Shown one piece after another: positions 1 through 11,135 of a stretch of DNA of 64,000 bases. A program made the translations under genes and the position numbers. Every line of letters begins with the position of its first letter. Position 1 is the stretch's first letter. Source of the stretch: Nomia melanderi (lineage: Eukaryota > Arthropoda > Insecta > Hymenoptera > Halictidae); assembly GCF_051020985.1 (NCBI RefSeq), contig NC_135000.1, forward strand, positions 8,577,001 through 8,641,000, read 5' to 3'. The notes under the pieces were generated by a model, which did no database searches, had not been told where the DNA came from, and worked only from the letters and a program-made list of their open reading frames with translations.

Positions 1-410
1 CGGATGTAATAATAGACAGCTGTAAGGGGTAAACCACAGAAACTGCGAAAGGGGTTGAACTGTGCATTGGAAAACTGTTCATGTATCTTAGACGCGTAGA
101 AAATCATTGCGAATTGAAATTGTTCAACTTAAAATAGACATTTTTGAGGCTAAAGGTATTGGAATATTAATGAACATCAAAATATTCTCGAAATTTAATA
201 AATATCAAAGCATTATAATAAAAGCTTATGACAACTAATAATAAACATCAAAACATTGCAATAAATATTAATTGTAATAAAATTACAATTTTTATTATAA
301 TGTTGATCTATATAAAAGTACATTAACATTACGTCAAAAATTGTTATATAATAAATTTCAGATCTTCCACTACCTTATCTTCTTCAATCTGATTAAAAGT
401 TCTGCAATTG

Positions 411-425
411 GCCACAGATGGCGCT
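411..425 (+). promoter_or_regulatory. CTCF-like core motif in the apyrase promoter
   Basis: AGATGGCGC at 416-424 lies about 140 bp upstream of the CANT1 start codon. It matches the core reported for insect CTCF (AG[AG][GT]GGCGC). The same core recurs in the cluster at 17.2-21.3 kb. The remaining sequence from 1 to 563 is AT-rich with a GC-richer block at 410-480; nothing else was recognised there. That the site is bound is inference. Confidence 0.35.
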
Positions 426-563
426 GAACGCAGTTGTCTACGTTGCCCGTGTCGCCGTGGGCAACCGTAGAGGAGGAGGAGGTTAGGTTGTAGTAGGTTA
501 AGTCTTTACTTGTCACCCATACTGATTTCAGTATTCTGATTTCGTATTGGGGGGCAATATAAT

Positions 564-1974
564 ATGAAACGTTCGCGAAAGCAGAGCAGAAATACAGATA
601 CTATGTCCTATTTGCGTGACTGGAGGCAGGCGTTGCGTGCACCCCATGTGTATAGGGTTGCCAACAGCACCTTTCGCATTCAGAGCCAGTATTTGGCATT
701 GATTTTCCTGTTGTTATCCATTCCTGTGTTTTTACTAGGATTCCCTTTGTTACGCGGCAGTCTGTACTCGTCGTCGTCGAATGAACTATTATCCCAGTGC
801 CGTTATTACAAGTATAACAAAACATATCCCTTGACCGCACCACTCAGAACGTCAAAGGGTATCACCTACAGGATAGCTATCGTCAGTGACCTAGACCATG
901 ACTCCAAAGTTTCCGACAGGAAAAACACATGGTACAGCCTTATGAAAACTGGAAGTCTCTATTGGGATCCCAGCACCAATCTCATATCCATTGTTTGGGA
1001 CGACAGGAATCATATGTTAACGTCGTCGTTGAGTATGAAAGAACGTGGTATGGAGTTATCCGAGTTGATCACTTTCGACGGACACTTGTTGTCTTTCGAC
1101 GACCGTACTGGTGTAGTGTATTTCATTGACGGAGAAGAGGCTTTTCCTTGGATCATATTGATGGATGGCAATGGAAGGAATTCTAAGGGTAACTTCGATT
1201 TCTGTAGACTCGGTTACCATGCTTAATTTAATTGATGTTTCAAGCTGAAATCATTTGTAGGATTTAAATCCGAATGGGCGACTGTTAAGGATGAGAATTT
1301 ATATGTTGGTAGTATAGGTAAAGAATGGACTACTGCTTCTGGAGAGTTTGAACACAGTAATCCTCTTTGGATAAAGGTGATATCTCCTCGAGGTGAAATT
1401 TCTTCGTTGAATTGGATCTCGAATTATAAACGATTGAGGCAAGCACTGCACATAGAATTTCCAGGTATACAACTACCATTTAACAGAATCTTAATAACTG
1501 CAAATATTGAAAATCATTTGTCGATATCCCAGGTTACATGATCCATGAATCAGGAGCTTGGAGCGACGTTCACAAAAGCTGGTTCTTCCTGCCTAGACGA
1601 TGCTCCAAAAATCGTTACAACGAGACCACCGACGAAACGATGAGCTGTAACGTTTTACTAACGGCAGACGAAAATTTCGTGGACATCAAGGTTCATCCGA
1701 ATTCCTGTTCTATTATCGCGATTTCAGAATACAACAATGTTATCGATGCGATGATTTTCAGGTGACGAAAGTCGGCAACTTGATTCCAATACGGGGCTTC
1801 TCGGCTTTCAAATTCCTGCCTGGTTCGCAAGACACGATCATCGTCGCGCTAAAAACGGAAGAGTATCAAGGACAAACCGCTACATACATTACTGCGTTTA
1901 CGATCGAAGGTGTCACGATATTGCCAGAAACTAAGGTGACGAACAAGAAATTCGAGGGTCTAGAATTTATATAA
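564..1974 (+). CDS. CANT1: Calcium-activated apyrase (soluble calcium-activated nucleotidase 1 family), complete
   Basis: Four exons: 564-1188, 1261-1464, 1533-1690, 1762-1974. Joined in frame they give 399 aa and a TAA stop. All three introns are tiny (72, 68, 71 bp) with GT-AG ends. The protein has a basic N-terminus, one hydrophobic segment at about residues 43-63 (type II ER/Golgi anchor), then the apyrase fold. Family blocks visible in order: SDLDHDS (108-114), RGMELSEL (161-168), FDDRTG (178-183), GKEWTT (228-233), HESGAWSD (281-288), WFFLPRR (293-299) and the C-terminal EGLEFI. The family hydrolyses UDP/GDP, and less so ADP, with calcium in the secretory pathway; in vertebrates it supports proteoglycan synthesis. 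The Asp/Glu-rich blocks are the calcium and nucleotide sites. Start choice: 564 is the first in-frame ATG; a second at 603 would keep the anchor. An ATTAAA at 2053-2058 may serve polyadenylation. Confidence 0.95.
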
Positions 1975-2880
1975 CATTCCATCTAGGAATATCGTTATTT
2001 CATTGACAAATAAGAACTGTAAATAATTGTATCAAGTTTCTAGCTGTATATTATTAAACAACGTGAAGGGAAACAACTGTGCAGGTGCAGTTCTTTCTAG
2101 TTGAACAGTATTGCCCATTTAACTAGATCAAAATAATGATTACACGAAACTTGTAAATATATATATATACATAAACATTTTGCAAACGTATTTAATTGCA
2201 TATACATATATGCATACATACAGATAGTAACTAAGGAAACATATTTTAAATAGGACACATCCAACGAAGATTGTTAAATGAACATTTGAAATTATGCATT
2301 CATTGAGCGTTGTATTGTCAGCAAGAGAATGTTTCAGTTAACCACTTCGTTCTCATTTCATCTCCTGTCTCTAAAATCCCTTCCACGGAAAATCACGATG
2401 CGATTTCAGGGACGTGAGTGATATATACGTATATAGTGTAAAATCAATAAAATATATACGTATATATATCCATGCATCTGAAAACCCGAGGTGGTGGCAG
2501 CAGCATTGCGTTACGCCGAAAGGATTTAGTCAATTCCTGGCTCCATACGAAGCAACCTCCGTTCGACGAATTCAAACCACCCCGACGTGTAACAACTTTT
2601 TTTTCCTTTAGTTACAATTACATTCATTTCAATCAATGGCGACAACATGCAGTTCTCTTTGACAGTGAGTAAAAGGAACATTAAAAAAAACATTGGAACC
2701 ACGTGATGTGCCAGCTGAAGTAAATTGAAATCCTTCGATTACTCGTTAAATTAACCGTTAAATGAGAAATATAAAAAGGAAGAATCTTCCATAGAAAGTC
2801 GATGTAAACAAGAGTTTCCAGTGGACGAAAGGTTCAAGATGTCCAATCAAGAATGATAAACAAAGTCAGTTCCTCCCAGA
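1975..2880. other. Spacer between the apyrase gene and the next minus-strand gene
   Basis: This stretch holds the 3' UTR of the apyrase gene, short (TA)n runs near 2157-2170 and 2440-2470, and nothing with convincing coding character. Short open frames near 2414-2672 have no recognisable content. Confidence 0.6.
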
Positions 2881-2890
2881 GTGAACCGAA

Positions 2891-2896
2891 TTTATT
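2891..2896 (-). other. Poly(A) signal of the minus-strand gene
   Basis: AATAAA on the minus strand (TTTATT as given) lies 9 nt past the TAA at 2906-2908. It is the main support for a minus-strand transcript here. Confidence 0.4.
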
Positions 2897-2905
2897 TACT
2901 AATAT

Positions 2906-3570
2906 TTAAACATCATCAGTCGTGCAACGTTCGTGCCGTGGTTTACATCCGTGAACAGTGGTCGCAGTTGGTGACGTCGTCAAGAATTTCCTGAGAACGT
3001 TTACCAGGACAATAATTAACGTTTCCTCGATCAACGACATTGCCTTCCCATTTTGCATAACAAAAAGCCACGAAAACGTCGCCGCTGGCTGAGCAAATCC
3101 ACGATGATACCGCGAGACCTCAACACATCCGGCAGTGCTGCGTCGCGTGTCGTCGAAGACGCACTCGAAGAGCGTCGTTGCTAGTAAAGCTACCACGCAG
3201 TAATACTCATTAGTACTTTCGTCTAAAATCCATAAAAATATATCCAACACTCCAATTCGCTTGTATTCCAGCTCGGCTCCGTCTAAACTAATTTCTCCAG
3301 CTATTACTGGGAAAATCATCTGTGCCTTTCCGATCATTGCGAAAGAAGAAGGACATTTCGATCCATCTGGTAGGATCACTGAATTCCTCTAACCGAGAAG
3401 TAGTGTTCAATTAACAAAGTCATCGAAACCTGGTCACCTAGGGAAAGGGACGTTAGCAAGACTTTAATCGGAAACAACCTAATCTCATTGTCGGTGAGAT
3501 GTCCGTCACCTGACGCACTCTCACGTGGCGGACACTGCGGTAGCCACCGTTCGAAACAGACATTGGTCAT
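2906..3570 (-). pseudogene. Uncharacterised minus-strand gene, two open frames joined by an apparent frame change
   Basis: Reading leftward, an ATG at 3570 opens a 64-codon frame that ends at 3376. A second frame, open across that stop, runs to a TAA at 2906-2908 (about 157 codons). An AATAAA on the minus strand at 2891-2896 follows 9 nt after the stop, as expected for a real 3' end. The two frames look like one protein: the first has a polar stretch (HLTDNEIRLFP), the second a stretch with IFPVIAGEISLDG and two hydrophobic patches. I do not recognise the family. Either an indel broke the gene, or a small intron lies near 3376-3400, or the frames are unrelated. The start sits 44 bp from the TTC39C start in the opposite direction, so a shared bidirectional promoter is likely if both are genes. 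Confidence 0.4.
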
Positions 3571-3613
3571 TCAGGAATCTTAGGTTAATAAACAACCGAG
3601 GGTTATCCGGATC
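3571..3613. promoter_or_regulatory. Probable bidirectional promoter or 5' UTR overlap
   Basis: Only 43 bp separate the ATG of the minus-strand frame (3570) from the ATG of TTC39C (3614). No TATA box is visible. Divergent transcription, or overlapping 5' UTRs, is inferred from spacing alone. Confidence 0.3.
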
Positions 3614-6600
3614 ATGGCTGGGAAATCGGAAGAGGTGCAAGAGTGGCGGATCGCCAGGGAAGGGATCTCTTTATTCCTGAACAATAAAACGGAGGAATCC
3701 AAGGCCCTGTTCAACAAATACCCTAACAGCTTCCACGTCCGAGCCGGCCGCTGCTTCGTTTCTTTCATGGTACGCAGACAATACACGTCCGATTCTGGTT
3801 TTACACGGTCTGTTTCGTTTCACGCGGTCACCGGAACTCGAGCCATTTACATTCGATAGTTTTTTTCAGAGACAGTCGACATTTTCGGAGACATAGGCGA
3901 CGTTCTTTGATACTTTGACTGCCAAGGCAAACTGTCTCTGGTCCCAGAAGCCAATTTGATTCAATCATGTTATATTATTCTTAAAGTTTCTACGAGATAA
4001 CTCGTAGTTGGCAGTCAACGTATTAAATGCTACGATTGATCTATTAGATTGCCGGCGAGTTTTGTTAATTGAAAGGCACGTGGAGTTTGAGCATTTTAAA
4101 AGATAGAGATAAATCTATACTTTAACCCTTCGCGGACGAATGTCGGCATTCTAGATGAAATTGTTGTATTTGGAAAACCAAGTCGCGAACAAATGATTGA
4201 ATTAGTCAAACAAGAGATCAGCATGTTTCCTTCTTTTCCTGTTAATTAAGCAATTGGTGTATTATTTAGCTTAATCTGCTTCAGTTGATTTTTAAATATT
4301 TTTTTAAAGAAACTGTTCACTGATTAAAATATCAATCGAGTTATATTTTTATTTGTACATTAATAAATCAACTATTTTAATCATTCCTCGAGCAAGCATT
4401 CGTATGCTTTCAATAATTACGAAAGAAATGAGGAATGGGCCATTTTGACCCATTTGGTAGTTAGTTTGAGGGTTGAGAAACAAAGGTAGTTTATTTCAAT
4501 ACCAAATATATTGGTGTATCATTCGATGATTTGGGGTTGGGTACCGTTTGGGTTTCGCTGGAAAAGCATGGAGGGGTGGGAAACGGTACCAAGGTCGCAA
4601 TAACCGCACCGGACGTTTTACGTACACTCGTGTATAGGTGCCCGCATGTATGTGTTCATGTGTTTCGCGTCACCTTGGGGCGCATCCTCTTTTTTTTTAG
4701 ATGACCACAGCTCCGTTTTAGATAAAACATTAATGGAAAAAAGGCCGGCACGCATCGCGTGTCGCCGTAGGCGGCTTCAAGTATTGACCAAAGAGCTATT
4801 TAAACGTCTGTCCTGATGACGTCTTGGGGAATGTGGGACGTTTTAGTGTCGCGGATGATAGATTGAACTTGAAACCTGCTTCCCCTATGATATCAAGTCA
4901 GGCTCGCATTGGAATGTTGCTTCTTTCTCGTGTAATTGAAATGTTACTTGTCTATTGTCAATCTTTAATCTTTTGCTTTACTAAAACTAACTGTAACCTT
5001 TCTCATGTACAATTGAACTGGTTTAATTTCATTAGAAATTGTGTTTTACAAAAGTAAGGATGGTATTTGATGAATTGCAAAGAACTCGAGTTTAAGGCTT
5101 ACTAAACGACAAAAACTTTAAAGAAAATAAAAGGCAATACGTTGCGAGGGAAAAGTGGATATCCTCGTTCGGTTGGCAAAGGGCCAACACGACTTTCATG
5201 TTTCTTATCTGATAATCGTTAAATCAGCCATTGTAACTTTGTTTAGTAGAACCCCGATTCAACTGGACCATAGATAATTTAAATGAATAGAGGCAAGGTA
5301 CCATTTCATAATCCGAATTATTCGTTAGAAGCTAAGACTCTGGATGATTGATATCTAGGAAAATACCCAGTTAATCCTGGTTCTACTTTAATTGATCGTA
5401 CAATATAACTGTTGCTGTATTTTCAGTTGAAACTGTTTCGAATCGGCGAATCGATGGTCTCTTTTCAGAACGCCTTAATGACATTCGAGGACGGCTACCT
5501 GGACGCAGCCATACAACTGCTGAAAAGCATGGAAAGGGAGTGCGCGATGGACATCGGATGGCTGAAGTCCGTGAAGAGCCAAGTCTTCAGAACAGAGGAG
5601 ACCGAAGTAATTGTTCAGACTTCTATCGCGTGATTTGGCGCAAAGCTGTGTATACTAAAGATCATAATAAGTGGAAGATCGTGAAAAATCGAAGTCATTA
5701 AAAACAATGCTTTCTCTTTGAAACTGATGATCTTCAATTTTCCCTAATTCAGTGTTCTCTTTGAAACCGATGATCTTCAATCTTCCCTAATTCAGTGTTC
5801 AAGAGAACATTTCTTCACGCGACTCGCGCCATTATGATCTTCAGCAGAAGCTAATCACTTAGCTTATACCGTAACTCTTTCATCTTTCCTTTCCCCTGAG
5901 AAAAATTGTTCAGGACACGATGATTCCAGACGGACTACGTGAACAGACTGGAAAGGCAGATCGTTCTGGCAGACTCGAAATTCTGCAGAGCGATCCTAAC
6001 TCTGCTGCAGCAAGAGTTGACCGGCTACGTGCGCGGCGGCTGGACGTTACGTAAAGCCTGGAAGGTTTATCAATATGCACATTCGCAGATCTGGCAGCTG
6101 TATCAACACACGTTCGGCAGGAAGCCTTCGGGTACGAGTGCGCTGGCAGTTGCAATCTTTATTTTTCTACGTAAACGTGTGATTCTACTTTGTCTCGCTT
6201 TGGTTTCTCATTGAAATAGATCCCAGCTGCGTCATTCTTTCATTTGATTGCGCGACACGAGAGATTTGTCAAAGTAAATTCCACAGTTAACAGGTGGAAT
6301 AAAATGAAACTCTTCCGTAGGCGTTCACACGAGGTGCAGCACGCCTTCGTCCATCGATTCCTCGTACTCCCTGCACAGCCCGCACAGCCAGGGGTCATCG
6401 GAGTTGTCTATATCATCCTGCAACGATCTAGCCAATGGCACGCCGGTCTCCTCGCCTTCGAGCCTACGAAATTCGCTGTCCATGCTGTTCTCGCTCACCG
6501 GGATTACCGCCTGTGAGCAACAGACTCCGTAAATATCTTTTCATATAATTTCTTAGCTTCAACGTCAGCGAAACCTGTCGCTTGATCGTCCAAAATAACG

Positions 6601-9600
6601 ATCATTCAAGGAACTTCCATAAAGGTTCAATCGATTAGAATTAAAGGCACCAGTAATTGATCTGACATCGTTGGTTGGCCATTTTTCAGAGAAATGTAAA
6701 ATATTGGGTGTTCAATCATCAGAGATATAGTATCATAAAAGCTTCAGATATGTAGAATACATGTAATTTAATGACGTCTAGTGAAAACGAATGAAAATTC
6801 TCAGGTTCGTAGCGCCCACAGAAGTTTCCCGGCTGATGTCCGCCGTGAACTTCGGCTACGGGATTTACCAGCTGTGCGTCAGCTTGCTGCCGCCATCTTT
6901 GGTGAAGGTTAGCCATCTTCTCGGCTTCGAGGGCGACCGCGAGGCTAGCCTGGCCGCGCTGAAAAACGCGCGGCTCAGCGAGGATATGCGAGCTCCTCTC
7001 GCCACGTGAGTTTTCCTCATTAACACTTAGTCAACCGACCGAAGAAGCTATAATTACAAACTTTTCTATTAATTTTGACACGTTGACTGCGACGCCACTC
7101 TCCAGGGACTGGGAATTTAAGCGCTTAGCACAAGTTTGTTAACCCTTTGGGTAATATGCGAGTAAATCTCGGATTTTAATTAAACCTTGAGTTATTTTCT
7201 TTGAAAACAATGTCAGTGCGAATACAGTGAACGTGTCAGTCGAAGCAATTCAGCAAATTTCATTGAAAGTATTCGACAGAAGCAAGATTTGCCATAAATA
7301 ACAGAAAGAACGGAACATTCGGTTGGCTAAGTGTCGAAAGCTTCTGAGAAACATTCTGAACGAAGAGACCAGAAGGTTCTCTGAAAGCCACGTACCTTTT
7401 GGTCAACTGTTCAACCGGAGGACGTCGAGATTCCGTCGAAGAGGACGCAGCAGACGACAGAGCTCGATCGTTCGAGTCGTCGTCGAATCACCGTTTCGTT
7501 TATTGCAGTTTATCCTTACTCTGGTACCATACAATCGTGCGTCCGTTTTTCGGTCTCGACGGGAATAATCTGCGGGCAGGCGTAAATGCTGCGAAACAAT
7601 TGATAGCGGAGTGCCATCCGGAATTTAGCGATTCTGCGCTTTTCCTCTTCTTCGCCGGTCGAATCGAACGGCTCGAGGTAAAAATGCCTCTTGGAGTTTC
7701 TACAGAGCGATTTCAAAGAGTCCATTCAACTGCTTGGTAGTTCTAGCGTTAACTATTATATACACGGTGTCCCGTGGAACTGGGCGCAATCCTTGAAAGG
7801 ATTAGGAATAGACGAACATTTATAAGACAAAATTGAATGCTTAAACTTTTATGCAGTTTTGCGCATCGCAGTTAGAAATTTTGTTCAAGAATCTCTAGTT
7901 TCGAATACATTAATCAATTGAATTTTCTATTCTCTACAAGATATATCGACGAAATTAAGTTCGAATATTATTAGCTTCCATTTAGCTTCATCTGCCGAAG
8001 GTTTCCTATAAGAATCTTCGTCGGCAAAGGGTTAAACGATGAAACGTAGGCTCTAAGCCATTCAGTCGATGATGATCGATGAAATTTTGCATGCCTAGTC
8101 GAACGTCCTCGGCGCTCTCGACGCTTACAAGAAAGCTGTCGAGGTCTCGAATCAAAGGGAGGTGAAGCTACTCTGTTTGCACGAGATGGCCTGGTGCTAC
8201 CTGATCCGTTTCAACTACGACAAAGCTTATCCGTCGCTCTCGCGACTTTGCTACGAGTCCAGGTGGTCGAAGAGCTTCTACGCTTACCTGGGCGCTGGTA
8301 TGTTCTGATTTTCAACTACCAATCGATTGGAAAATAACGTGACTCGTTGGTAGATCGGTTCATAACGTCAAGGATGATACACGTGACCATTATGTTCTTA
8401 TCAAGTATTGATTAGATTATCAATCTTGTATACTAGATGGAAATAACACTCTAAATCGATGCATAGAACTATTTTATTTCAACGTCTAACGTATAGTTTA
8501 CATTGAATTTTATAATTTTAATTATTTACAGAGTAAAATACAGTTTCTATTAGAAAAGAAATTAAACAAATTCAAAATCATGAAGCATTCGAAGTTGTAT
8601 TCGCCATGTCGTTCACTTCTGACATTGTCTTCTTTCTCATTCGTTTCTTCAGTTTGCTGCGGCGCGATTGGCAACCTGAAAGATTTGGCGATGACCTATC
8701 AGAAGATACGTTACTTCGCGAAAGGCAAGAGCAGGGAAACACAGCTGGGCCTGTTCATCCAGAGACGAGCGCCGAAGCTCGTGGACCAAGAAACTGGGCA
8801 GCCTTACACCGTCCTGTATTACAGGCTGCTCGTGTACGAATTACTCTACCTGTGGAACGCCATGCCGTCCTGTACCTCGGAGTCCCTGCGAAGGGTGCTT
8901 TTAGGTAACAGAAATGCAATTAGCAAGAAGCATCGATCGCATACCGTGCGAGTAATAAATGATCGCGTGTTTCTATTATACTGCCCAACAAACTTGAACT
9001 TTTCTCGTGTTTTGTAATATTCATTAGGTGATCCTTAAACAAAATTTGATATTCGTTCAGATTTTGGAGATTAGAGGTTTAACATTAGGTTTACGGAACG
9101 CGTCAAATTGACGCATATTGGATTTTAGAAATATTATTTTGTAAATGTTTACGCCGATTTTGATTGATGCGATCACACTGACATGTACCCCAATTACCTA
9201 CTATCAAATCTCCAGTTTCCACAATCTGAATAAACGAGCATCAATTGTTTTAGGAATAATAGAATGAAGTGTACAATAAATGCCCATAAATCCCCTAGTG
9301 TTAAAGATTAAACCATTAAAATACATTTGTGTAAATGCATCAGTCAAAATCAATAGAAACATTTGTTAAATCAGTAGAAATGTTTGTTTGTCAAGTAAAC
9401 CTAGTGCTAATATTATATATGAGCTTATAGTTTCACTATATCAAATCTACTATCACTATAAAAAACTGTTTCTCTTATTTCGTTATTAACTTCGAGTAAT
9501 TCAGGACACTACCAATCTCCAGCAACGCCAAATTTGTAACAATGATGTTTTTCTTTAGAATGCAAGGGTAATCGATCCGAGGAACCAATGGTCGGCATTG

Positions 9601-10783
9601 CGGATTTGATCGAAGGTGCTGCTTACTCTTACCTCGGGGACAGGGAAGCTTCGATCGAGAGTTACAGGAATTGCCTAAGACGACGCGGTCCGTCCAGTGA
9701 TCCCATTGATCAACATATTAGCGCGTTCGCGTTGTACGAACTTGGCAGTGCGCTTTGTTTCACGAACGTAAGTAATGGAGGAATGCTGAGGAGTAATAAA
9801 TAAGGGATCAATGAATAGTAAATAGATAATAGATAATAGATAAGTATTGTGCGACGCGGAAGGTACCTCAGGTACACTCGAACCGTTTATGACCTGGATA
9901 TTTGGGACTCGGATGATTCGCGGGCAGTCGATGATGACCTGCAGAACCGTGTTGATGGGATTAGTATTTAATAACATTGAAAGACTGGTGGGGCACAGTG
10001 TAGTTTTGAGAGTCGAGAGGAGCAGGACAGAGTAGACCAGCGTTGAACAGTGTAGTATTGCGTAGAATGGATTAACCCCTTGATTTTAAACAGAATTGAA
10101 CAAACATGAACATTACTCGATTAAATCTGAATTACTTCGAATTCAAATTTAACCCTTTGCACTCGGGAAGTGACTCTCTCAGTCACCACTTGGTTCGATA
10201 CAGTAAAATTATAAAGTTTGATGTTTAACACTAAACTTTGTATAACGCGTCACTATTTGAAATATCAAAGTAAAGTAGTTTCGTCCTTTAATTTATCGAT
10301 TAAATTATTTACATTAGTCGCAACAAGCATCGTCTGTATTTTATCAAAGAGTGTTGAATGTTTCTAGTGAAAAACTTTCGAGTGCAAAGGGTTAATATTA
10401 TTCTTCTATTATAAATTACTATATTTTGGAGCAAGGATTCATATGGAATATGCGTTTGAATCTGTCCTTTGTCTTAATAAATTAATTACAGAGTAATTGT
10501 ATCGATCATAGTTGAGAAATCAATCGCAAGGGGTTAAGGTACACAGTTTAGTTTCATTCTGGTCCAGCTATATTCCATTTAAATAAAAGTAGATCTTTGA
10601 GAAATGTATATTTAATATTTAAACAAGTGTTTGTGATATTTGTCTTCAATCCTGTTTCAGAATATCGAAGAGGGAAGGACGACACTCTTAAAGGCCCTGA
10701 CCGAATACACGGACTACGATTTCGAGAGCCGGCTCAGTGTACGAATACGCAGCACCCTGAGAAGATTCAACGACTACGAGTAG
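3614..10783 (+). CDS. TTC39C: Tetratricopeptide repeat protein 39C-like, complete
   Basis: Nine exons join in frame: 3614-3769, 5469-5606, 5930-6131, 6813-7005, 7509-7677, 8099-8297, 8653-8904, 9559-9767, 10661-10783, giving 546 aa and a TAG stop. All splice sites are GT-AG. Blocks shared with TTC39C run the full length: LFLNNKTEES near the start, NALMTFED, RQIVLADSK, GGWTLRKAWK, NFGYGIYQLC, LLGFEGDR, LLWYHTIVRPFFGLDG, FFAGRIERLE, RWSKSFYAYLG and the terminal YDFESRLSVRIRSTL. The family is built of the DUF3808 alpha-helical region with TPR units. It is poorly understood biochemically: TTC39C has been linked to ciliary function and TTC39B to lipid handling. There is no signal peptide or membrane segment, so a cytosolic scaffold is likely. 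The exon 4 acceptor at 6811-6812 was chosen over the CAG at 6802-6804 because the latter puts a stop in frame. Confidence 0.95.
3770..5468 (+). other. TTC39C intron 1
   Basis: About 1.7 kb of AT-rich intron. It contains an eroded family-A MITE end at 4122-4140 (CCCTTCGCGGACGAA next to TTAA). A GC-richer block near 4530-4800 has no coding content I can support. Confidence 0.6.
6325..6483 (-). CDS. Small ORF (52 aa), antisense in TTC39C intron 3
   Basis: An ATG at 6483 has a good start context (A at -3, G at +4). The frame runs 52 codons to a TGA at 6325-6327. The product is acidic, with a CGLCREYEE block containing two cysteines three residues apart, and ends GVLHLV. The frame also stays open upstream of the ATG, to about 6536. 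Composition is more protein-like than on the other strand, where the frame is rich in rare combinations. I do not recognise the family. It may be a last exon, a true small protein, or chance. Confidence 0.3.
   Translation of the reverse strand: MDSEFRRLEGEETGVPLARSLQDDIDNSDDPWLCGLCREYEESMDEGVLHLV
6504..6605 (-). CDS. Small ORF (33 aa), just upstream of the 52-aa ORF
   Basis: The ATG at 6605 opens a 33-codon frame ending at a TAA (6504-6506), 20 nt before the next small ORF on the same strand. The peptide begins MIVILDDQATGF and continues with ADVEAKKLYEKIF, which looks like an amphipathic helix. It lies inside TTC39C intron 3 on the opposite strand. No family was recognised. Both frames might belong to one small-peptide transcript or be exons of a spliced gene. 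Confidence 0.25.
   Translation of the reverse strand: MIVILDDQATGFADVEAKKLYEKIFTESVAHRR
9079..9304. mobile_element. piggyBac-type MITE, family C
   Basis: TTAA flanks at both ends; the left end reads CATTAGGTTTACGGAACGCG and the right end CCCCTAGTG. It is 226 bp, in TTC39C intron 7, without coding capacity. The same ends recur at 16765-16940 and 49798-50011. Confidence 0.6.
10149..10395. mobile_element. piggyBac-type MITE, family B
   Basis: TTAA-CCCTTTGCACTCGGGA on the left and TCGAGTGCAAAGGG-TTAA on the right form terminal inverted repeats. The element is about 247 bp and lies in the last intron of TTC39C. No coding capacity. Confidence 0.7.
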
Positions 10784-10925
10784 AGACCTCGAAATCCATC
10801 AAAATTACTTCGTGTACATAGCGTCGTTGCTAACTTTACGTCTTTTGTCGCGAAGAAACGTCTCTGTCACTTCAACAAACCTGACTCGACTATACGTACT
10901 GATATCCGGACAGAACAGACGTCTG

Positions 10926-11135
10926 TTAACACGTTCCGCGCCACGCCATGCACCATTTCTGGTAATTTTTGTAAAGGAATAGTACACGTCGCGACACAAG
11001 AAAAACGAAAAGAAATAATATGAAAATATCTGATAAGTCAGCGAAAGCTTGAATACAACTTAATCTATCATTGAAAAATTCAGTGCACTTTATAAGCAAG
11101 ATATAACAAATTCCGAGTGGCACGGAGTGTGTTAA
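10926..11135. mobile_element. piggyBac-type MITE, family G
   Basis: TTAA-CACGTTCCGCGCCACGCC on the left pairs with GTGGCACGGAGTGTG-TTAA on the right. It is 210 bp and begins about 140 bp past the TTC39C stop, so it probably lies in or near the 3' UTR. Confidence 0.65.

Noticed and set aside
10601..10821. Alternative frame across the last TTC39C exon
   Set aside because: It is the wrong phase; the exon 10661-10783 in the correct frame gives the conserved C-terminus and stop.
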